Shown: positions 26,401 to 33,737, counted from the first letter of the stretch. The stretch: 34,357 nucleotides of DNA from Myxococcales bacterium (GCA_025355005.1 JANXLV010000158.1:1-34357); one strand, 5' to 3'. Notes: generated from the letters alone by a model not told the origin. Numbers and translations are program-made.

Positions 26401-29029
26401 CGAACGCGGCGATGTAACGGTCGAGCGCCTTCTGCGGCTCCTTGACCTTGCTCTCGTACAGCGCAGCGACCTCACGGAGCAGCGCGATCCGCGTGGACGG
26501 ATCCTCCTCGTGACCGAGCTTCACCTCGATCGCGTTGGCGAGCGCCTTGCTGTTGTTGGCGGCCGTGTAGATCGGGATGAGCGCCTCTGCGGCGCGGAGG
26601 TTCTGGGCCTCGAGCTCGAGGACCTTCTCGTACGCCTTCGCGGCGCGATCGTTCTTCTGCTTCTTGTCCGCCCAGAGCTCGGCGATCTTGAAGAGGAGCG
26701 AGATCTTCGCCTGCGGTTCGGTCTCTTTCGCTTCCTGCTGCTCGAGGACGCGGATGAACTCGTCCCACTTGCCGCTCTCTGCGTAGAAGACCTCGAGGTC
26801 ATCCCAGCGACCGAGCGCGAGGTACTTCTTCTTCAGTGCCTCTTGCGCCTTGCGATCGTTCGGATCGAGCGTGAGGAGCATGCGCCACGCGTTGACGGCG
26901 CCTTCGTCGTTGTTGAGCTTGTCGCCGTAGTACGTGCCGAGCTTCGTGAGGATCTGGATCTTCGCGGCGGGCTCGTACGTGTGCTCGGCCTGTTTCTCGA
27001 GGACGTTGACGAGCTTGTCGAACTCCTTCGAGCGCTCGTAGAGACCGCCGAGCGCGCCGAGCGCCTCGACGTTGGACGAATCGCTGTCGAGCACTTCCTG
27101 CCAGAGCTCGATGCAGACGTCCGGCTTCTTCACGCGCTCGGTCGCAAGCTTCGCGATCTCGAGGAACTTCGCGGCGCGCTCCGGGCCGTTCATGATGCGC
27201 TCGGCCTCGCGGCGGGAGAGCCCGAGGAGCTTCTCCCAGTCGCGACGCTTCTCGTACATCTGACGGAGGTAGTCCGTGGCCTGCACATTGTCGGGGTCGA
27301 GCGCGATGACCTGCTCGTACGCCTTGACGGCCTCTGCCTGGTTCGCGAACTTGCCGACGTAGAGGTCGGCGGCCTTCATGTAGAGCTCCACCTTCTCGAA
27401 CGCGTCGGGCACCATCGCCGCGATCTGGAGGAGCGTCTTGACGTACTCGTTGTAGCGCTTGTTGGCTTCTTGCTTCTCGGCGAGAGCCTTGAGCTCCTCC
27501 ACCTTCGCGGGATCGTAGTCAACGGAGGCTGCTGCTGCAGGCGCAGCCGCGGGCGCCGCTGCTGCCGCAGGCGCCGCTGCAGCTGGTGGGGGGGCGGGGG
27601 AAGGAGCGGGGGAAGGAGCCGGAGCCGGCGGAGGCTCAGATGCCATGACGGGCAGCGGCATCGACGTATCGACGACCTCTGTCTGGAGGGTCGGCACGGG
27701 CTCGGGCTCGGGCTCTGGCGGCGGCGGCGCGGACGCGGCTCGTGCTTCTGCAACGACGGCTTCCGGTGCTTCGACGTGCGGTGTCATGGGCGCTTCTTGC
27801 GAAGCCGGTGGGGTGGAGGCCTTGTATCCCGCGGGTGGGGGCGCGGTCTGCACGACCGTGGGAGGCGGCGCGGTGGCCTTCGTCATCCCGTCGGGGTTGC
27901 CGAGCGTCTCGCCGATCTGGGCCTCGAATGCGCGGAGCTGCGGGTGCTCCGGCGCGAGCGCGCTGAGGCGCTCGAAGCACATGCGGGCGCGCGGCAAGTT
28001 GCCGAGCTGACGCCATGCGATGAGACCAGCCTGCGCGAGCAAGAAGCTCGCGTTGCCGTTGTTGCCGGCGTGCGAGGCGGCTTCCTCGGCCAGCGTGAGG
28101 ACGCGATCCCAGTCGCCGCCCTTCTTGCCGTAAGCATCGCGGAGGTACTGGAACGCGCCCTCTTTCGTCGGGTCGAGCTTGATCGACTCCTCGAGGAAGC
28201 GCGTGCCCACGTCGACGTTCTGGTGACGCGAGACCCAGCGCGTGCCGAACACGCACGCGATCTCCGCACGCTCCTTCGGGCCGGCTTCGCTCTTGCCAAT
28301 GCCGGCGAGCACCTTGGTCTGCAGTGAGGAGAGGTCCTCGGTGCGACCGGCCTCCATCATCATGCCTTCGTAGAGCGCGGCGACCTGGCGGTTGCGTGGG
28401 TCCGCGGAGTACGAGCGCTCGAGCAGCGACTCGACCTCCTCGGGCGCGAAACGGCGAACGATGCGCACGCCGCGGAGGAACAGGCGACCGCGCGCGACGC
28501 TGTCGTCGGTGCTGGAAGCGGACTGGAGGATCGTGGAGATGCGCGGCTGCCACGAGGAGCTGTCAACCTGTGCGTCCTCGAGGCAGAGGCTCGCCTCTTC
28601 GTTCGCGCCGGACGATGCAGCGAGGGCGCGCGCATAGGTCGCGGTCGCCTTGTCGTAGTCACCGAGGTCGCAAAGCACGTCACCGAGCTCGAGGAGCAGG
28701 GCGCTGGCGCGAGCGCCGTCCTTGATCGACTTGAGCTCCAGCTCGATGAGCTTCTGAACCATGTTCAGCTTGCCGAGGTCCCAGTAGATCTGGCGCGCGA
28801 GCTCGAGGCTCTCCGCCAGCGCCGGGTTCAGCTTGTACGCGTCCTGGAAGTGCTTCAGCGCCTTCACGCCGGCCAGGAACTTTGCGTCGAGAACCTGCGC
28901 GAGCTTCAAGTGCAGCGCGGCCTTCGCGTCGTTGGCGGTCGCGGAGGCAATTCCGCGTTCGAGCTCTTCGACGAGCCCCTGCCAATCACGCACGTTCTCG
29001 AGGTAACTGAGACGCTCCATCAGATCCAT
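17462..29029 (-). CDS. Giant cytoplasmic TPR protein (AgmK/GltI-like)
   Basis: The protein has 3,855 residues from ATG 29029 (GAGGA a few bases upstream). It has no signal peptide or membrane helix, so it should be cytoplasmic. Residues about 1-390 are divergent TPRs. About 390-505 form a Pro/Ala/Glu-rich linker. About 510-3,500 are some 40 modules of roughly 75 residues, each two TPR hairpins, of the type A-L-E-x-L-Y-x3-x-x-W-x-x-L and L-Y-x-I-A-x-L-Y-E-x-x-L-x-D-x-x-x-A-I-x-x-Y-x-x-V-L-x-x-D-P. The last 300 residues are different and resemble an M48 peptidase fold without its zinc motif. In M. xanthus the giant TPR protein AgmK/GltI belongs to the gliding machinery. The match here rests on size, architecture and a nearby GltG-like gene. 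Coding is uninterrupted. Confidence 0.93.
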   Translation of the reverse strand: MDLMERLSYLENVRDWQGLVEELERGIASATANDAKAALHLKLAQVLDAKFLAGVKALKHFQDAYKLNPALAESLELARQIYWDLGKLNMVQKLIELELKSIKDGARASALLLELGDVLCDLGDYDKATATYARALAASSGANEEASLCLEDAQVDSSSWQPRISTILQSASSTDDSVARGRLFLRGVRIVRRFAPEEVESLLERSYSADPRNRQVAALYEGMMMEAGRTEDLSSLQTKVLAGIGKSEAGPKERAEIACVFGTRWVSRHQNVDVGTRFLEESIKLDPTKEGAFQYLRDAYGKKGGDWDRVLTLAEEAASHAGNNGNASFLLAQAGLIAWRQLGNLPRARMCFERLSALAPEHPQLRAFEAQIGETLGNPDGMTKATAPPPTVVQTAPPPAGYKASTPPASQEAPMTPHVEAPEAVVAEARAASAPPPPEPEPEPVPTLQTEVVDTSMPLPVMASEPPPAPAPSPAPSPAPPPAAAAPAAAAAPAAAPAAAASVDYDPAKVEELKALAEKQEANKRYNEYVKTLLQIAAMVPDAFEKVELYMKAADLYVGKFANQAEAVKAYEQVIALDPDNVQATDYLRQMYEKRRDWEKLLGLSRREAERIMNGPERAAKFLEIAKLATERVKKPDVCIELWQEVLDSDSSNVEALGALGGLYERSKEFDKLVNVLEKQAEHTYEPAAKIQILTKLGTYYGDKLNNDEGAVNAWRMLLTLDPNDRKAQEALKKKYLALGRWDDLEVFYAESGKWDEFIRVLEQQEAKETEPQAKISLLFKIAELWADKKQKNDRAAKAYEKVLELEAQNLRAAEALIPIYTAANNSKALANAIEVKLGHEEDPSTRIALLREVAALYESKVKEPQKALDRYIAAFDLFPSDEQTATDMERAAKAMNGWDRVIAGYATAIDNADNAADMDLAIALRLRQGRILVEEMNRIDDALGVYRAVYEKDSENAIALGALEGLYRHTGKFGELLGIYEKKREMSGPDERKAISYEIAKLYETEIKDVDKAIETYVQILDEEPTDIASLGALDVLYGQLGRWEPYVDVLRRRIELDATEKELIDLKYRLGQTLEKHLSDAAPALENYREILFLDAQHEGARLALENLLTNEDLRGDAASILENIYEERADWKKLIFALGILSQAQGDVEKRVTLLRKIARVASEQLQDFAQAFRALSQALTDAPENAETRQEIEAIVTHSNAWTELVALLEQIASGATDAALAREYWMQLARVNDTQLQQVDAAARGYTKVLGLDPSDAEALDALEQLFFRTQRWKDVISVIEKRIEQTTDAARTEALYAQMARIYDEALGQPGDAVSCYKKVLELDPTALAALAALDALFSRQKMWGELAENLEAQLQLAASDESQLSLMLRLAALRESEMGQIDVAIEGYRSVLERDMQNQAAFSALERLGQDARHELVIADLLEPMYRHLGDYAKLIGAHEVQVRRSDDVSRRVELLHQIAQLYEDAAGDLNAAFDTLVRALNEDPASELTQQHLDRVARVTGRFADLAHAFEALAQKAQDPQLASSLFMTSARVYENDLGQLDTAIAHYRKTLEIDAQNLAAAESLERLFRQTERYAELSQILQVKAEVLEDTQAKKEALYQAAAIEEDVLEKPEAAIGVYKKVLGIDEDDIRALDSLVKRYLGLGAWKDLLAVYAKKVDLVVDPEEKKRIYYQVGAVYERELQDLHNAIDTYQKILELDPDDLQALSRLDVLYEQAGNWAELLSVLTRESEMTNDPSEAVSFHYRIAELYEKKLDDVARSIELYAEILGQQPDHEPTLIALEGLKSGDRDPLGAAAVLEPVYEGASDWTKLVSVHEVQVQHATDPFQKVDLLHRIARLYEDALDNHGAAFDTYARALAFDNGNDSTLQNLERLAMTVSRWPHVAQLYDAELDKLGENRERFVELGLRTAQIFEVQLEDVDNAIVRYRRVMEVDAENQQAVSSLDRLYVQTERWAQLAEILTRESEIGQSPDQILEFKYRLGQVNENHLNNLDAAIAAYRDVLNAAPEHVTTLAALEGLFARPASGKQVEIAEILEPLYRAAAEWEKLSRVYEAQLTHIPATKATEDGPGGQEDRLAAYYRIAEVYEEKLIDQGQTLNTYVRALKEYPLDDKAGEEAPRLAAAIEQGWESLANAYADIVGAHQDPLVQRTIGRRLAKTFEDELGDIDKAEETYKYVLGVDQHDTEALANLDRIYLSTENWPNLAQILEMRTQAPAEEMDLIELFARLGEVYEARVVDVPNATRAFRRIFDKLDKAHEGAIAALARIYEGQGAWTELMTVYERELENASGDVAEAEIRAKIAHLASDRLSDPTRAVDTWKIVLDLRGEDPEALGALANLYEAGESWRELVDVLEREFDIASEDEVRVTILARRAQTFTAKMNRDDLALEDWTRLLDIDFANLGALRAIAAIRRRQHDPNELVSALHQMVDRAAANLEATELKEIFRELGKTYGNELQQPFDAADAWRKLLEVGADFEAMDALEAIYKSEERWTDVIDVKMQRANALEEAPQKIAELKGAAALWNDPVNEYDKATPAWQKILEIEPAHDEAYKELEKLHTQGGRWEPLIELYLGRLETREDVHEKTELLRKIARVFEEKLDDKNQALDALTNALGEDFHDRETAKYLERMAQATGRWGEVIQTANNWLQAQTEPQQKIRLCLHLAKWYGDDLGHPEYAQPYYAQIVQLDPNNVGALRQMGQLYRKNANWQQLGATLTRALDVAVADIDRKEILTELGELLDSQMSQQDQAITYFARALEVDGQFIAAIENLERIYAARGQNKDLVDVLLRKVPALSETEAVVGTKLRIGTLYEQMTESQKAAQTYREVTEIEAQNLQALRGLARVYELLNSWPELVKTLELELDVVTTERERIDLLLKLASLQEEHFLKADIAAQRLEQVIEIDPSNEEAYVALERNYRRLRQWPELNQTYERHISATLERKTKVELYGFIAQVFAEELDDTERAIDAYKNIVDLDDVNVPALEQLAKLYDKLNDAQSAIDYMGRVAELTQDTKQRVEMFYKIGKALDEKQGDRVSAQERYEMALDLEPAHIPSLAALRQIALDNSDFDKAARYIDQEQSYTAAPRQRAKLLIDLGKIREEMLGDHESAVLAWEAAHEADPENEESALPLSDEFVNREMWEKAEPLLDLLVRKAGKRERAEQHALNNKLGLVSAKLGKDDKSFKAYSAAHQLDLTDQITIRGLAEVCFRLKDWGAALTNFQKVLTSLSEDETAERADVYYKLGCIKREQGQAKQAVNNFEKALGVDATHRPTLEAMVSIFNDLKDWKQVVQYKRQILDNIVDGEERFKILMEIGDVWNDNDKNAAKAIEALEEARELQPDNRPLLHKMLTLYEATAAWPRMIDTIMALAEMEKDGVRKSKFIFTVAQLYRDKEGDQERAVELFNEALDLNPGYLEAFERINKILTTSKDWKNLERAFRKMLRRLSSAGTSNPDLEFNLWHNLGLIYRDRLSDTNSAIEAFKMATRYKPDEAVERQILAELYEGTDQLEAAIGEHSLVLQKDPLRVDPYRSLYKLALRMHDYDRAWCMCAALSFLQRADEEEKRFFEDYRPRGMIQVKSRLDNEQWVKNLFHKDENIFIGKIFEMVTPSAVTAKLTALQRAKQLPVLDRRFKQDPATSTVTFAKTFGWASQVLGVQPPELYVRNDVPGALVAVPARPPASVAGQTVLTGFTPQELTFIVGKHLSMYRGEHYIKNIFPTLGELKVVLFSAIKLILADFNVQPEMAQAVNTTAQEFARYIQPVERDSLRLVVQRFVEDGAKADLKRWMQATDITAARAGLLLCADLEIAKKIIGAEPQLPGDLPPAEKMKELLVFSVSDQYLALRKTLGIAVG

Positions 29030-29166
29030 GATTCCTCGGGTATCGACGTTCGAAAGGGACCGCCTGCACGCGCCTGCTTGCTTCCGCTTGCTACATGAAG
29101 CGACGCACGTTCAGAAACGGCGACGGACCCAATTCGCGGACTTCCACGGTATCAGAGCACCGCGGC

Positions 29167-29210
29167 CATGTGGGGAGTTCCATGTACAAAATACCCGCCC
29201 GCCCCACATG
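29167..29210. repeat. Inverted repeat in the leader of the giant TPR gene
   Basis: CATGTGGGG (29167-29175) and CCCCACATG (29202-29210) are perfect 9-base complements around a 26-base loop. They lie between the TPR lipoprotein and the giant TPR gene, 138 bases before the latter's start. It could be a leader hairpin or an operator. Confidence 0.55.
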
Positions 29211-29277
29211 AAGTTGGGACCGCACGGCCTGCATCGATGCTTGACATTCCGGGGACGTTGTAGTCCGCGCCAGCCGC

Positions 29278-29297
29278 AGCTTCACGCAGCTTCACGC
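29278..29297. repeat. 10-bp tandem repeat
   Basis: AGCTTCACGC occurs twice in tandem, with a partial third copy (AGCT), just beyond the stop of the TPR lipoprotein gene. Confidence 0.7.
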
Positions 29298-29308
29298 AGC
29301 TCCCTGGC

Positions 29309-30247
29309 TCACTGAAGGTTGCCGCCCACCTTCTGGGCGAGCTGCTGCGCCTGAGCGCACTGGTCCTCGTAGCGGGCCTTCGCGCCACCTTTGCAGATCA
29401 TCTTGTGGAAGTTCTGGAGGTTCTGCATGGCCTGGCTGGTCTGCGGCGGGTTCTGCTGTGCGTATGCGGCGCCGAGGTTGAAGAACGCGATCGCCTGGCC
29501 CGGGTCGGTGCACTGACCGCACGCCTTCCGCGCGAGATCGTACTCCTTGAGGGCGCTCTCGGGCTGGTTACGCGAGTCGGAGACGGAGCCCATGAGGCTG
29601 TGCATCGCGAACTGACCCTTGGGGTCGGACTCCTTCACGAAGCCCATGCCTTCGCGAACGACCTTCTCGGCCTCGTCGATCAGGTTGAGGCGCAGGTAGA
29701 GGTCCGCGAGCGGAACATAGAACTGGGTGTTGTCCGGCTGGACCTCGATCGCCTTCGAGTACTCGCGCAGCGCGCCTTGCTCGTCGTCGAGGTGAAGAAG
29801 GACCTCCGCGAGCTCGAAGTGCGCATCGGCGAGGTTCGCGTCCTTCTGCACAGCCTCTTCGAGCGGGCCCTTGGGCTCCGCCCAGTTGCCGCCGGTCTTC
29901 TCCTTGCCGGCGATGCGCGCGCTCGCGAGCCCCTGCTCGAAGTAGTAGTTCGCGTAGGACGGCGCGAGGGTCTGCGCCTTCTTGGCGGTCTGTCCGCACT
30001 TGTCCCACGCCTCTTTCTTCTCGTACGCCTTCGCGAGCTTCCAGAGGATGCGATGGTTCGTCGGGTCGAGCTGCGTCGCCTGCTCGTACTTCGAGATCGC
30101 TTCGTCGATGTTGGCGTTCTTCGCCTTGTCACCCTCGTTCGAGAGGTTGACCGCTTCGATGTTGTTGCGGCTGCAGCCGGTGATGCCGGCGAGCGCAGTG
30201 AGACCGATGGCGAGGAGCGGAGCGTGGACGAAGTTCGAGAGCTTCAT
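29309..30247 (-). CDS. TPR lipoprotein
   Basis: The protein has 312 residues. MKLSNFVHAPLLAIGLTALAGITGC is a lipoprotein signal with Cys25 as lipid anchor. From about residue 35 it has six or so TPR units: IDEAISKYEQATQLDPTNHRILWKLAKAYEK, LADAHFELAEVLLHLDDEQGALREYSKAIEVQPDN, YVPLADLYLRLNLIDEAEKVVREG and QAIAFFNLGAAYAQQ. It should face the periplasm from the outer or inner membrane. It lies upstream of the giant TPR gene on the same strand (279 bases), so the pair may act together. A TPR lipoprotein (AglT/GltE) is a known part of the Glt gliding complex, but orthology cannot be shown here. Two cysteines near the C-terminus may form a disulfide. Confidence 0.9.
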   Translation of the reverse strand: MKLSNFVHAPLLAIGLTALAGITGCSRNNIEAVNLSNEGDKAKNANIDEAISKYEQATQLDPTNHRILWKLAKAYEKKEAWDKCGQTAKKAQTLAPSYANYYFEQGLASARIAGKEKTGGNWAEPKGPLEEAVQKDANLADAHFELAEVLLHLDDEQGALREYSKAIEVQPDNTQFYVPLADLYLRLNLIDEAEKVVREGMGFVKESDPKGQFAMHSLMGSVSDSRNQPESALKEYDLARKACGQCTDPGQAIAFFNLGAAYAQQNPPQTSQAMQNLQNFHKMICKGGAKARYEDQCAQAQQLAQKVGGNLQ

Positions 30248-30344
30248 GTACCGCGCACGTTACCCAGAATCGCCGCGAAACTCGACGAAAAAGAGCGAGT
30301 GGATTTTCACAGGGACGACGGGAGGCCGCGTTTTCTGGGGTTGG

Positions 30345-31247
30345 TTACGGCGCCGTCCACGGGGTCATCTTGGGGAGGAGGTAGCCGTACCAGTCCTTGC
30401 TTGCTCCGTCGTGGGTGCCTGGCGTGTGGGATGTCTGGAGGGGGAAGCCGGCCGCTGTGATCTTCGCCCAGTCGGCCTGGACCATGGCCAGCGGGTAGTC
30501 GCCGTCGCTGTCGTGGGCGAGATGAGCGATGTTGATCTTCCACGCCGCACCGGCGAGGAGCGTGTCCTCCATCGAGCCCGTGTCGTACAGCCCACCGTTC
30601 AGGATCAGGATGCCGGAGAACCGCTCCGCGTGCGACAGCCCGACGGAGTAGGCGACGCCCGCGCCCGACGAGTATCCGGCGATCGTGACATGCGCCTGGT
30701 CCACGTAGAAGCAGGTCGCGGCGTCATCCAGCGCAGCGAGCACCTTGTCACCATGCGCGAGGTCCCAGCACCCACCGGCGCTGTCCTCGACCGCAATGCC
30801 GATGTACGACTGGAAGTCGTTCTGCCGCGTGTTCATGACGTCGTTGTACGGAGCCGACGCCCACGTCGCGAAATTGCCAGCGTTGTCCCCGCACCCGTGC
30901 TCCGAGACGACGACGGGAGTGGGCTTGGTCTTGTCGTACCCCTTGGGCAAGCGGACAAAGTAGGCGCCCATCGGGGACGTGAGAGAGAAGAACCCGTCGC
31001 CGTCGGGGGTGTACTTGCACGTCTTCGTCGGAGCGACGCTCGGGGGATGGTGAAGCGTGGAGACGCCGCCACCATCCGCACTTCCACCATCGGCACCACC
31101 ACCGCCTCCGCCTCCACCGCCTCCGCCTCCGCCTCCACCTCCTCCGCCATCGGACTGTGAGGTGCTGGTGGACGAGTTGTCACCGCCGCATGCGAGGAAG
31201 GCGGAGCCAAGAAGAGCGAGGATCGAGAAGCCGAGAAGAAGGCGCAT
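30345..31247 (-). CDS. Lipoprotein esterase, PHB-depolymerase/feruloyl-esterase-like alpha/beta hydrolase
   Basis: The product is 300 residues from ATG 31247. MRLLLGFSILALLGSAFLAC is a lipoprotein signal with Cys20. A Ser/Thr stretch and an 18-Gly run follow. From about residue 80 is an alpha/beta hydrolase: PTPVVVSEHGCGDNAGNFATW (oxyanion region), the nucleophile motif GYSSG with Ser193, GILILNGG, and SHTPGTHDG near the end, which probably supplies the catalytic His. This is the pattern of the secreted polyhydroxybutyrate depolymerase/feruloyl esterase (LpqC-like) group, so the enzyme hydrolyses an ester, substrate unknown. It lies between the GltG-like and TPR lipoprotein genes, 97 bases from the latter. 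Confidence 0.88.
   Translation of the reverse strand: MRLLLGFSILALLGSAFLACGGDNSSTSTSQSDGGGGGGGGGGGGGGGGGGADGGSADGGGVSTLHHPPSVAPTKTCKYTPDGDGFFSLTSPMGAYFVRLPKGYDKTKPTPVVVSEHGCGDNAGNFATWASAPYNDVMNTRQNDFQSYIGIAVEDSAGGCWDLAHGDKVLAALDDAATCFYVDQAHVTIAGYSSGAGVAYSVGLSHAERFSGILILNGGLYDTGSMEDTLLAGAAWKINIAHLAHDSDGDYPLAMVQADWAKITAAGFPLQTSHTPGTHDGASKDWYGYLLPKMTPWTAP
31095..31148 (-). repeat. Gly18 codon run
   Basis: Eighteen consecutive GGN codons (mixed GGC, GGA and GGT) encode the linker that follows the lipid anchor of the esterase. Codon variation argues against simple slippage. Confidence 0.9.
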
Positions 31248-31332
31248 TGCCCAAAAATGTAGCACGTGAGGCGAGATGGCACACGGCACGCGACCGGCCA
31301 CGACGACGACGTTCCTCGGCGACAAAATGAAG

Positions 31333-31360
31333 AACGCCGAGATCGTGCGATCTCGGCGTT
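31333..31360 (-). terminator. Intrinsic terminator-like hairpin after the GltG-like gene
   Basis: AACGCCGAGATCG-tg-CGATCTCGGCGTT is a perfect 13-bp inverted repeat. On the - strand it is followed by CTTCATTTTG, moderately T-rich. It lies 172 bases beyond the stop of the FHA/AgmX-PglI gene and 86 bases before the esterase start, separating the two transcripts. Confidence 0.6.
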
Positions 31361-31464
31361 GCGATTGCTTGCATCTTACACCCATCAATCGACGGGCAGA
31401 GTCCAGGTGACTGAGCGGCGTGGCAGCGCCCGGCAGACGAGGCTTCGGGGGAGCACGGAGCGGA

Positions 31465-31480
31465 ACGTACTCTTGTACGT
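31465..31480. repeat. Small inverted repeat ACGTAC-tctt-GTACGT
   Basis: A 6-bp stem with a 4-base loop sits 52 bases beyond the stop of the GltG-like gene. It may be part of a longer 3' UTR structure. Confidence 0.4.
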
Positions 31481-31531
31481 GAGCACCGCGCGCAGCCCGA
31501 AACGCAGTATGCCGGGATGCTGCTGCGCCGG

Positions 31532-33691
31532 TCAGTCGCCCGGGTTGAAGATGATCGGGTAGACGACCGTGACGATGCCGCCTTCGGGCTGCGGGAACGA
31601 GAGGTTTCCGAAGCCGCGGACGACGCACGACACGACGCTGTTGTCCGGGAGATCCGAGCCGCCGTCTTGCGACGTGGAGACCGAGCCGGAGCGGTCGATG
31701 ACGAACTTCACCTGCACGCGACCGGCGAGGTTCGGGTTGGTGCGCAGACCGTTCTCGTAGCAGAGACGGAAGCGACCGAAGTTCTGACGAACGATACGCT
31801 GGATGACCTCCGGCGGGAGGCGGCCGTTGACCTGCGTGGCGCCCTGACGGAGGCTGGGCGACTTGGTCGCGTGCGCTCCACCGAGACGACCGTGGCCGTT
31901 GCCGAAGCCCTGGCCGGTGCCGGTGCCGGCGCCGTGACCGATGGTGCCGACGTTGCCGAGGCCGATGCCTTCGCCGCGACCGCCGCCGCCTTCGCCGACG
32001 CCAGAGAGGCCGAGGCCGCCTGCGCCGAACGAGTCGCCGATGGCGTCGCCCCACATGTTGCCGCGCGCGCTCATCGGATCGCTACCGAGCGACTCCTCGC
32101 GACCCCAGGGGGCCGTCGGAGCGTTCGGATCGCCGCCGGCGCCCACGTTGAGGAGGCCGATCATGCCGAACTCCGCCGCTTCCTTCAGGGCAGCCTGACG
32201 AGCGATGTGCGGATCCGGATTGTCCTTCGGGCCTTGGACGCCGAACTTGTGGCCGGTGGCCTGCGTGTTCGGGTTACCCATCGAGCCTTCTTCGCCCTTG
32301 GCTCGCGTACCGGTGCCGCCCTCCTTGTTGTCGGAGTTGTCGGCGGTGACCTCGGTCTCCTTCTCTTCCTGCTCACGCTCTGCAGCGGCGTTGAGCATCT
32401 TCTGCATGAAGAGGATCTGGTCGCGGTCGATCGCCTCTGCGTCGTCGCCGTTCATCTTCGGCATGAAGAACGCGAACACGCTGATCGCGCCGAGGTGAAG
32501 GAGAGCGGAGAGACCGACGAAGAGGAACGACGCGGGCTCGAGGCTCGCGAGCACGCCCGCGGGGGGCGCCTTGCCTGCGTTGCCTGCCGTGATCTGGAAG
32601 CCAAGGCCCGAGCCCTCGAGCTCCATGCGGGCCTTTGCGCCCGGCGGGAGATCGAACTCGTATGCGCCGCCCATCTCGGAGGACGGACGCGCGCGACCAG
32701 ACTGCACGAGCTCGGCGAGGGTGATCTTGCCCTGGCCGGGGATCTCGACGTTGCCCGTGGTGCGCGGAAGGATGACGAGCGCTGCGCCGCTACCGCCGCG
32801 AGACACGACGATGGGAGCGCGCGTGGTGCCGAGAGTCTCACTCGGGACGACGTAGTCGCAGCCGAGGTTCGGGCCAGCTTCCTCACCGACGAAGTACGAA
32901 CGCACGGGCGTGAGCACGTCGCAGTGAAGGACGTTCTGATCCCACATCACCATGACCTCGACGGCGGCGAGGTGCGGGACCTCGACCTCGTCGGGGCTGA
33001 CGTCCGGACCGGTCTTCACCATCGAGTACGTGAAGGGCTGGCTCGGGTCGAACGAGTCAGACCCGCCCGGCGCGTTGACGCCGAACTGATCCGTCGCCGA
33101 TGCGACGAAGGGATTCGCTGCGGCCGCGAACGGGTTCGCGTTGGCGAACGGGTTCGCTGCGGGCGCGCCCGGTGCCACCGCGAACGGATTCGCTGCGGGA
33201 GCCTGAGCCTGTGCCGCGAACGGATTGTCCATGGGAGGCGCGGGCGGGACGAATGCGGGCGGAGGAGCGAACGCAGGCGCACCGACCTGCGTGGTCGCGG
33301 TCGCCTGCGCCGGCGCGAATGCCTCTTGCGGCGGCGCAGCCTGCTGCTGCATGACCGGCGGCGGCGCGATCGATGCGGACTCGGCTGCCTCGAGGTGAAT
33401 CGTGGTGGAGCCGATCTGCACCTGGTCGCCCGGGCGGATCTTGCACTTGTTCACGCGCTGTCCGTTGACCAGCGTGCCCGGCTCGTTGCCGAGATCTATC
33501 AGCGTGATGTCTTCCGGAGAAGCGACCTCGATGACGGCGTGCATGCGCGATGCGAGCTCGTCGTCGACCCGTAGGTGACTGCGCGGGTCCTTGCCGACCT
33601 TGACGATGTCCTGAGCCACGACCTCGCGGCGCACAAGCTCACCGCCCTGGTAGAGCCCGAACGTCAGCGCTGTTTTCGCTTTGCCTTCCAT
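31532..33691 (-). CDS. FHA / transmembrane / AgmX-PglI C-terminal domain protein (GltG/PglI-like)
   Basis: The protein has 719 residues. Residues about 1-105 form an FHA domain (VGKDPRSHLRVDDELASRMHAVIEV...LVNGQRVNKCKIRPGDQVQIG). About 110-200 are Pro/Ala-rich with five NPFA/NPFV motifs. About 205-375 form a soluble, mostly beta region. One transmembrane helix follows (about 385-410, FLFVGLSALLHLGAISVFAFF), then a charged helix, a Gly-rich stretch (about 555-605) and, from about 620, the AgmX/PglI C-terminal domain (LPPEVIQRIVRQNFGRFRLCYENGLR, GRVQVKFVIDRSGSV), which is TonB-like. The topology is therefore cytoplasmic FHA and periplasmic TonB-like domain in the inner membrane, as for GltG (PglI) of the M. 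xanthus gliding motor. GGAAGG lies 9 bases before the ATG. Confidence 0.92.
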   Translation of the reverse strand: MEGKAKTALTFGLYQGGELVRREVVAQDIVKVGKDPRSHLRVDDELASRMHAVIEVASPEDITLIDLGNEPGTLVNGQRVNKCKIRPGDQVQIGSTTIHLEAAESASIAPPPVMQQQAAPPQEAFAPAQATATTQVGAPAFAPPPAFVPPAPPMDNPFAAQAQAPAANPFAVAPGAPAANPFANANPFAAAANPFVASATDQFGVNAPGGSDSFDPSQPFTYSMVKTGPDVSPDEVEVPHLAAVEVMVMWDQNVLHCDVLTPVRSYFVGEEAGPNLGCDYVVPSETLGTTRAPIVVSRGGSGAALVILPRTTGNVEIPGQGKITLAELVQSGRARPSSEMGGAYEFDLPPGAKARMELEGSGLGFQITAGNAGKAPPAGVLASLEPASFLFVGLSALLHLGAISVFAFFMPKMNGDDAEAIDRDQILFMQKMLNAAAEREQEEKETEVTADNSDNKEGGTGTRAKGEEGSMGNPNTQATGHKFGVQGPKDNPDPHIARQAALKEAAEFGMIGLLNVGAGGDPNAPTAPWGREESLGSDPMSARGNMWGDAIGDSFGAGGLGLSGVGEGGGGRGEGIGLGNVGTIGHGAGTGTGQGFGNGHGRLGGAHATKSPSLRQGATQVNGRLPPEVIQRIVRQNFGRFRLCYENGLRTNPNLAGRVQVKFVIDRSGSVSTSQDGGSDLPDNSVVSCVVRGFGNLSFPQPEGGIVTVVYPIIFNPGD

Positions 33692-33737
33692 CGTGAAACA
33701 CCTTCCGCTGCCAAGCAGCCACCGCCATCACTCAGTC

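Noticed and set aside
17657..28327. Very long open frames on the + strand opposite the giant TPR gene (for example 17657-19339, 19445-21253, 21266-23101, 25424-28327)
   Set aside because: They are mirror frames of a high-GC repetitive coding region. Their translations are Arg/Leu/Val/Glu-rich with no domain, whereas the - strand frame has clear TPR consensus throughout.
31248..32054. N-terminal extension of the esterase frame into the GltG-like gene
   Set aside because: It is Arg-rich antiframe sequence. A lipoprotein signal starts cleanly at 31247.
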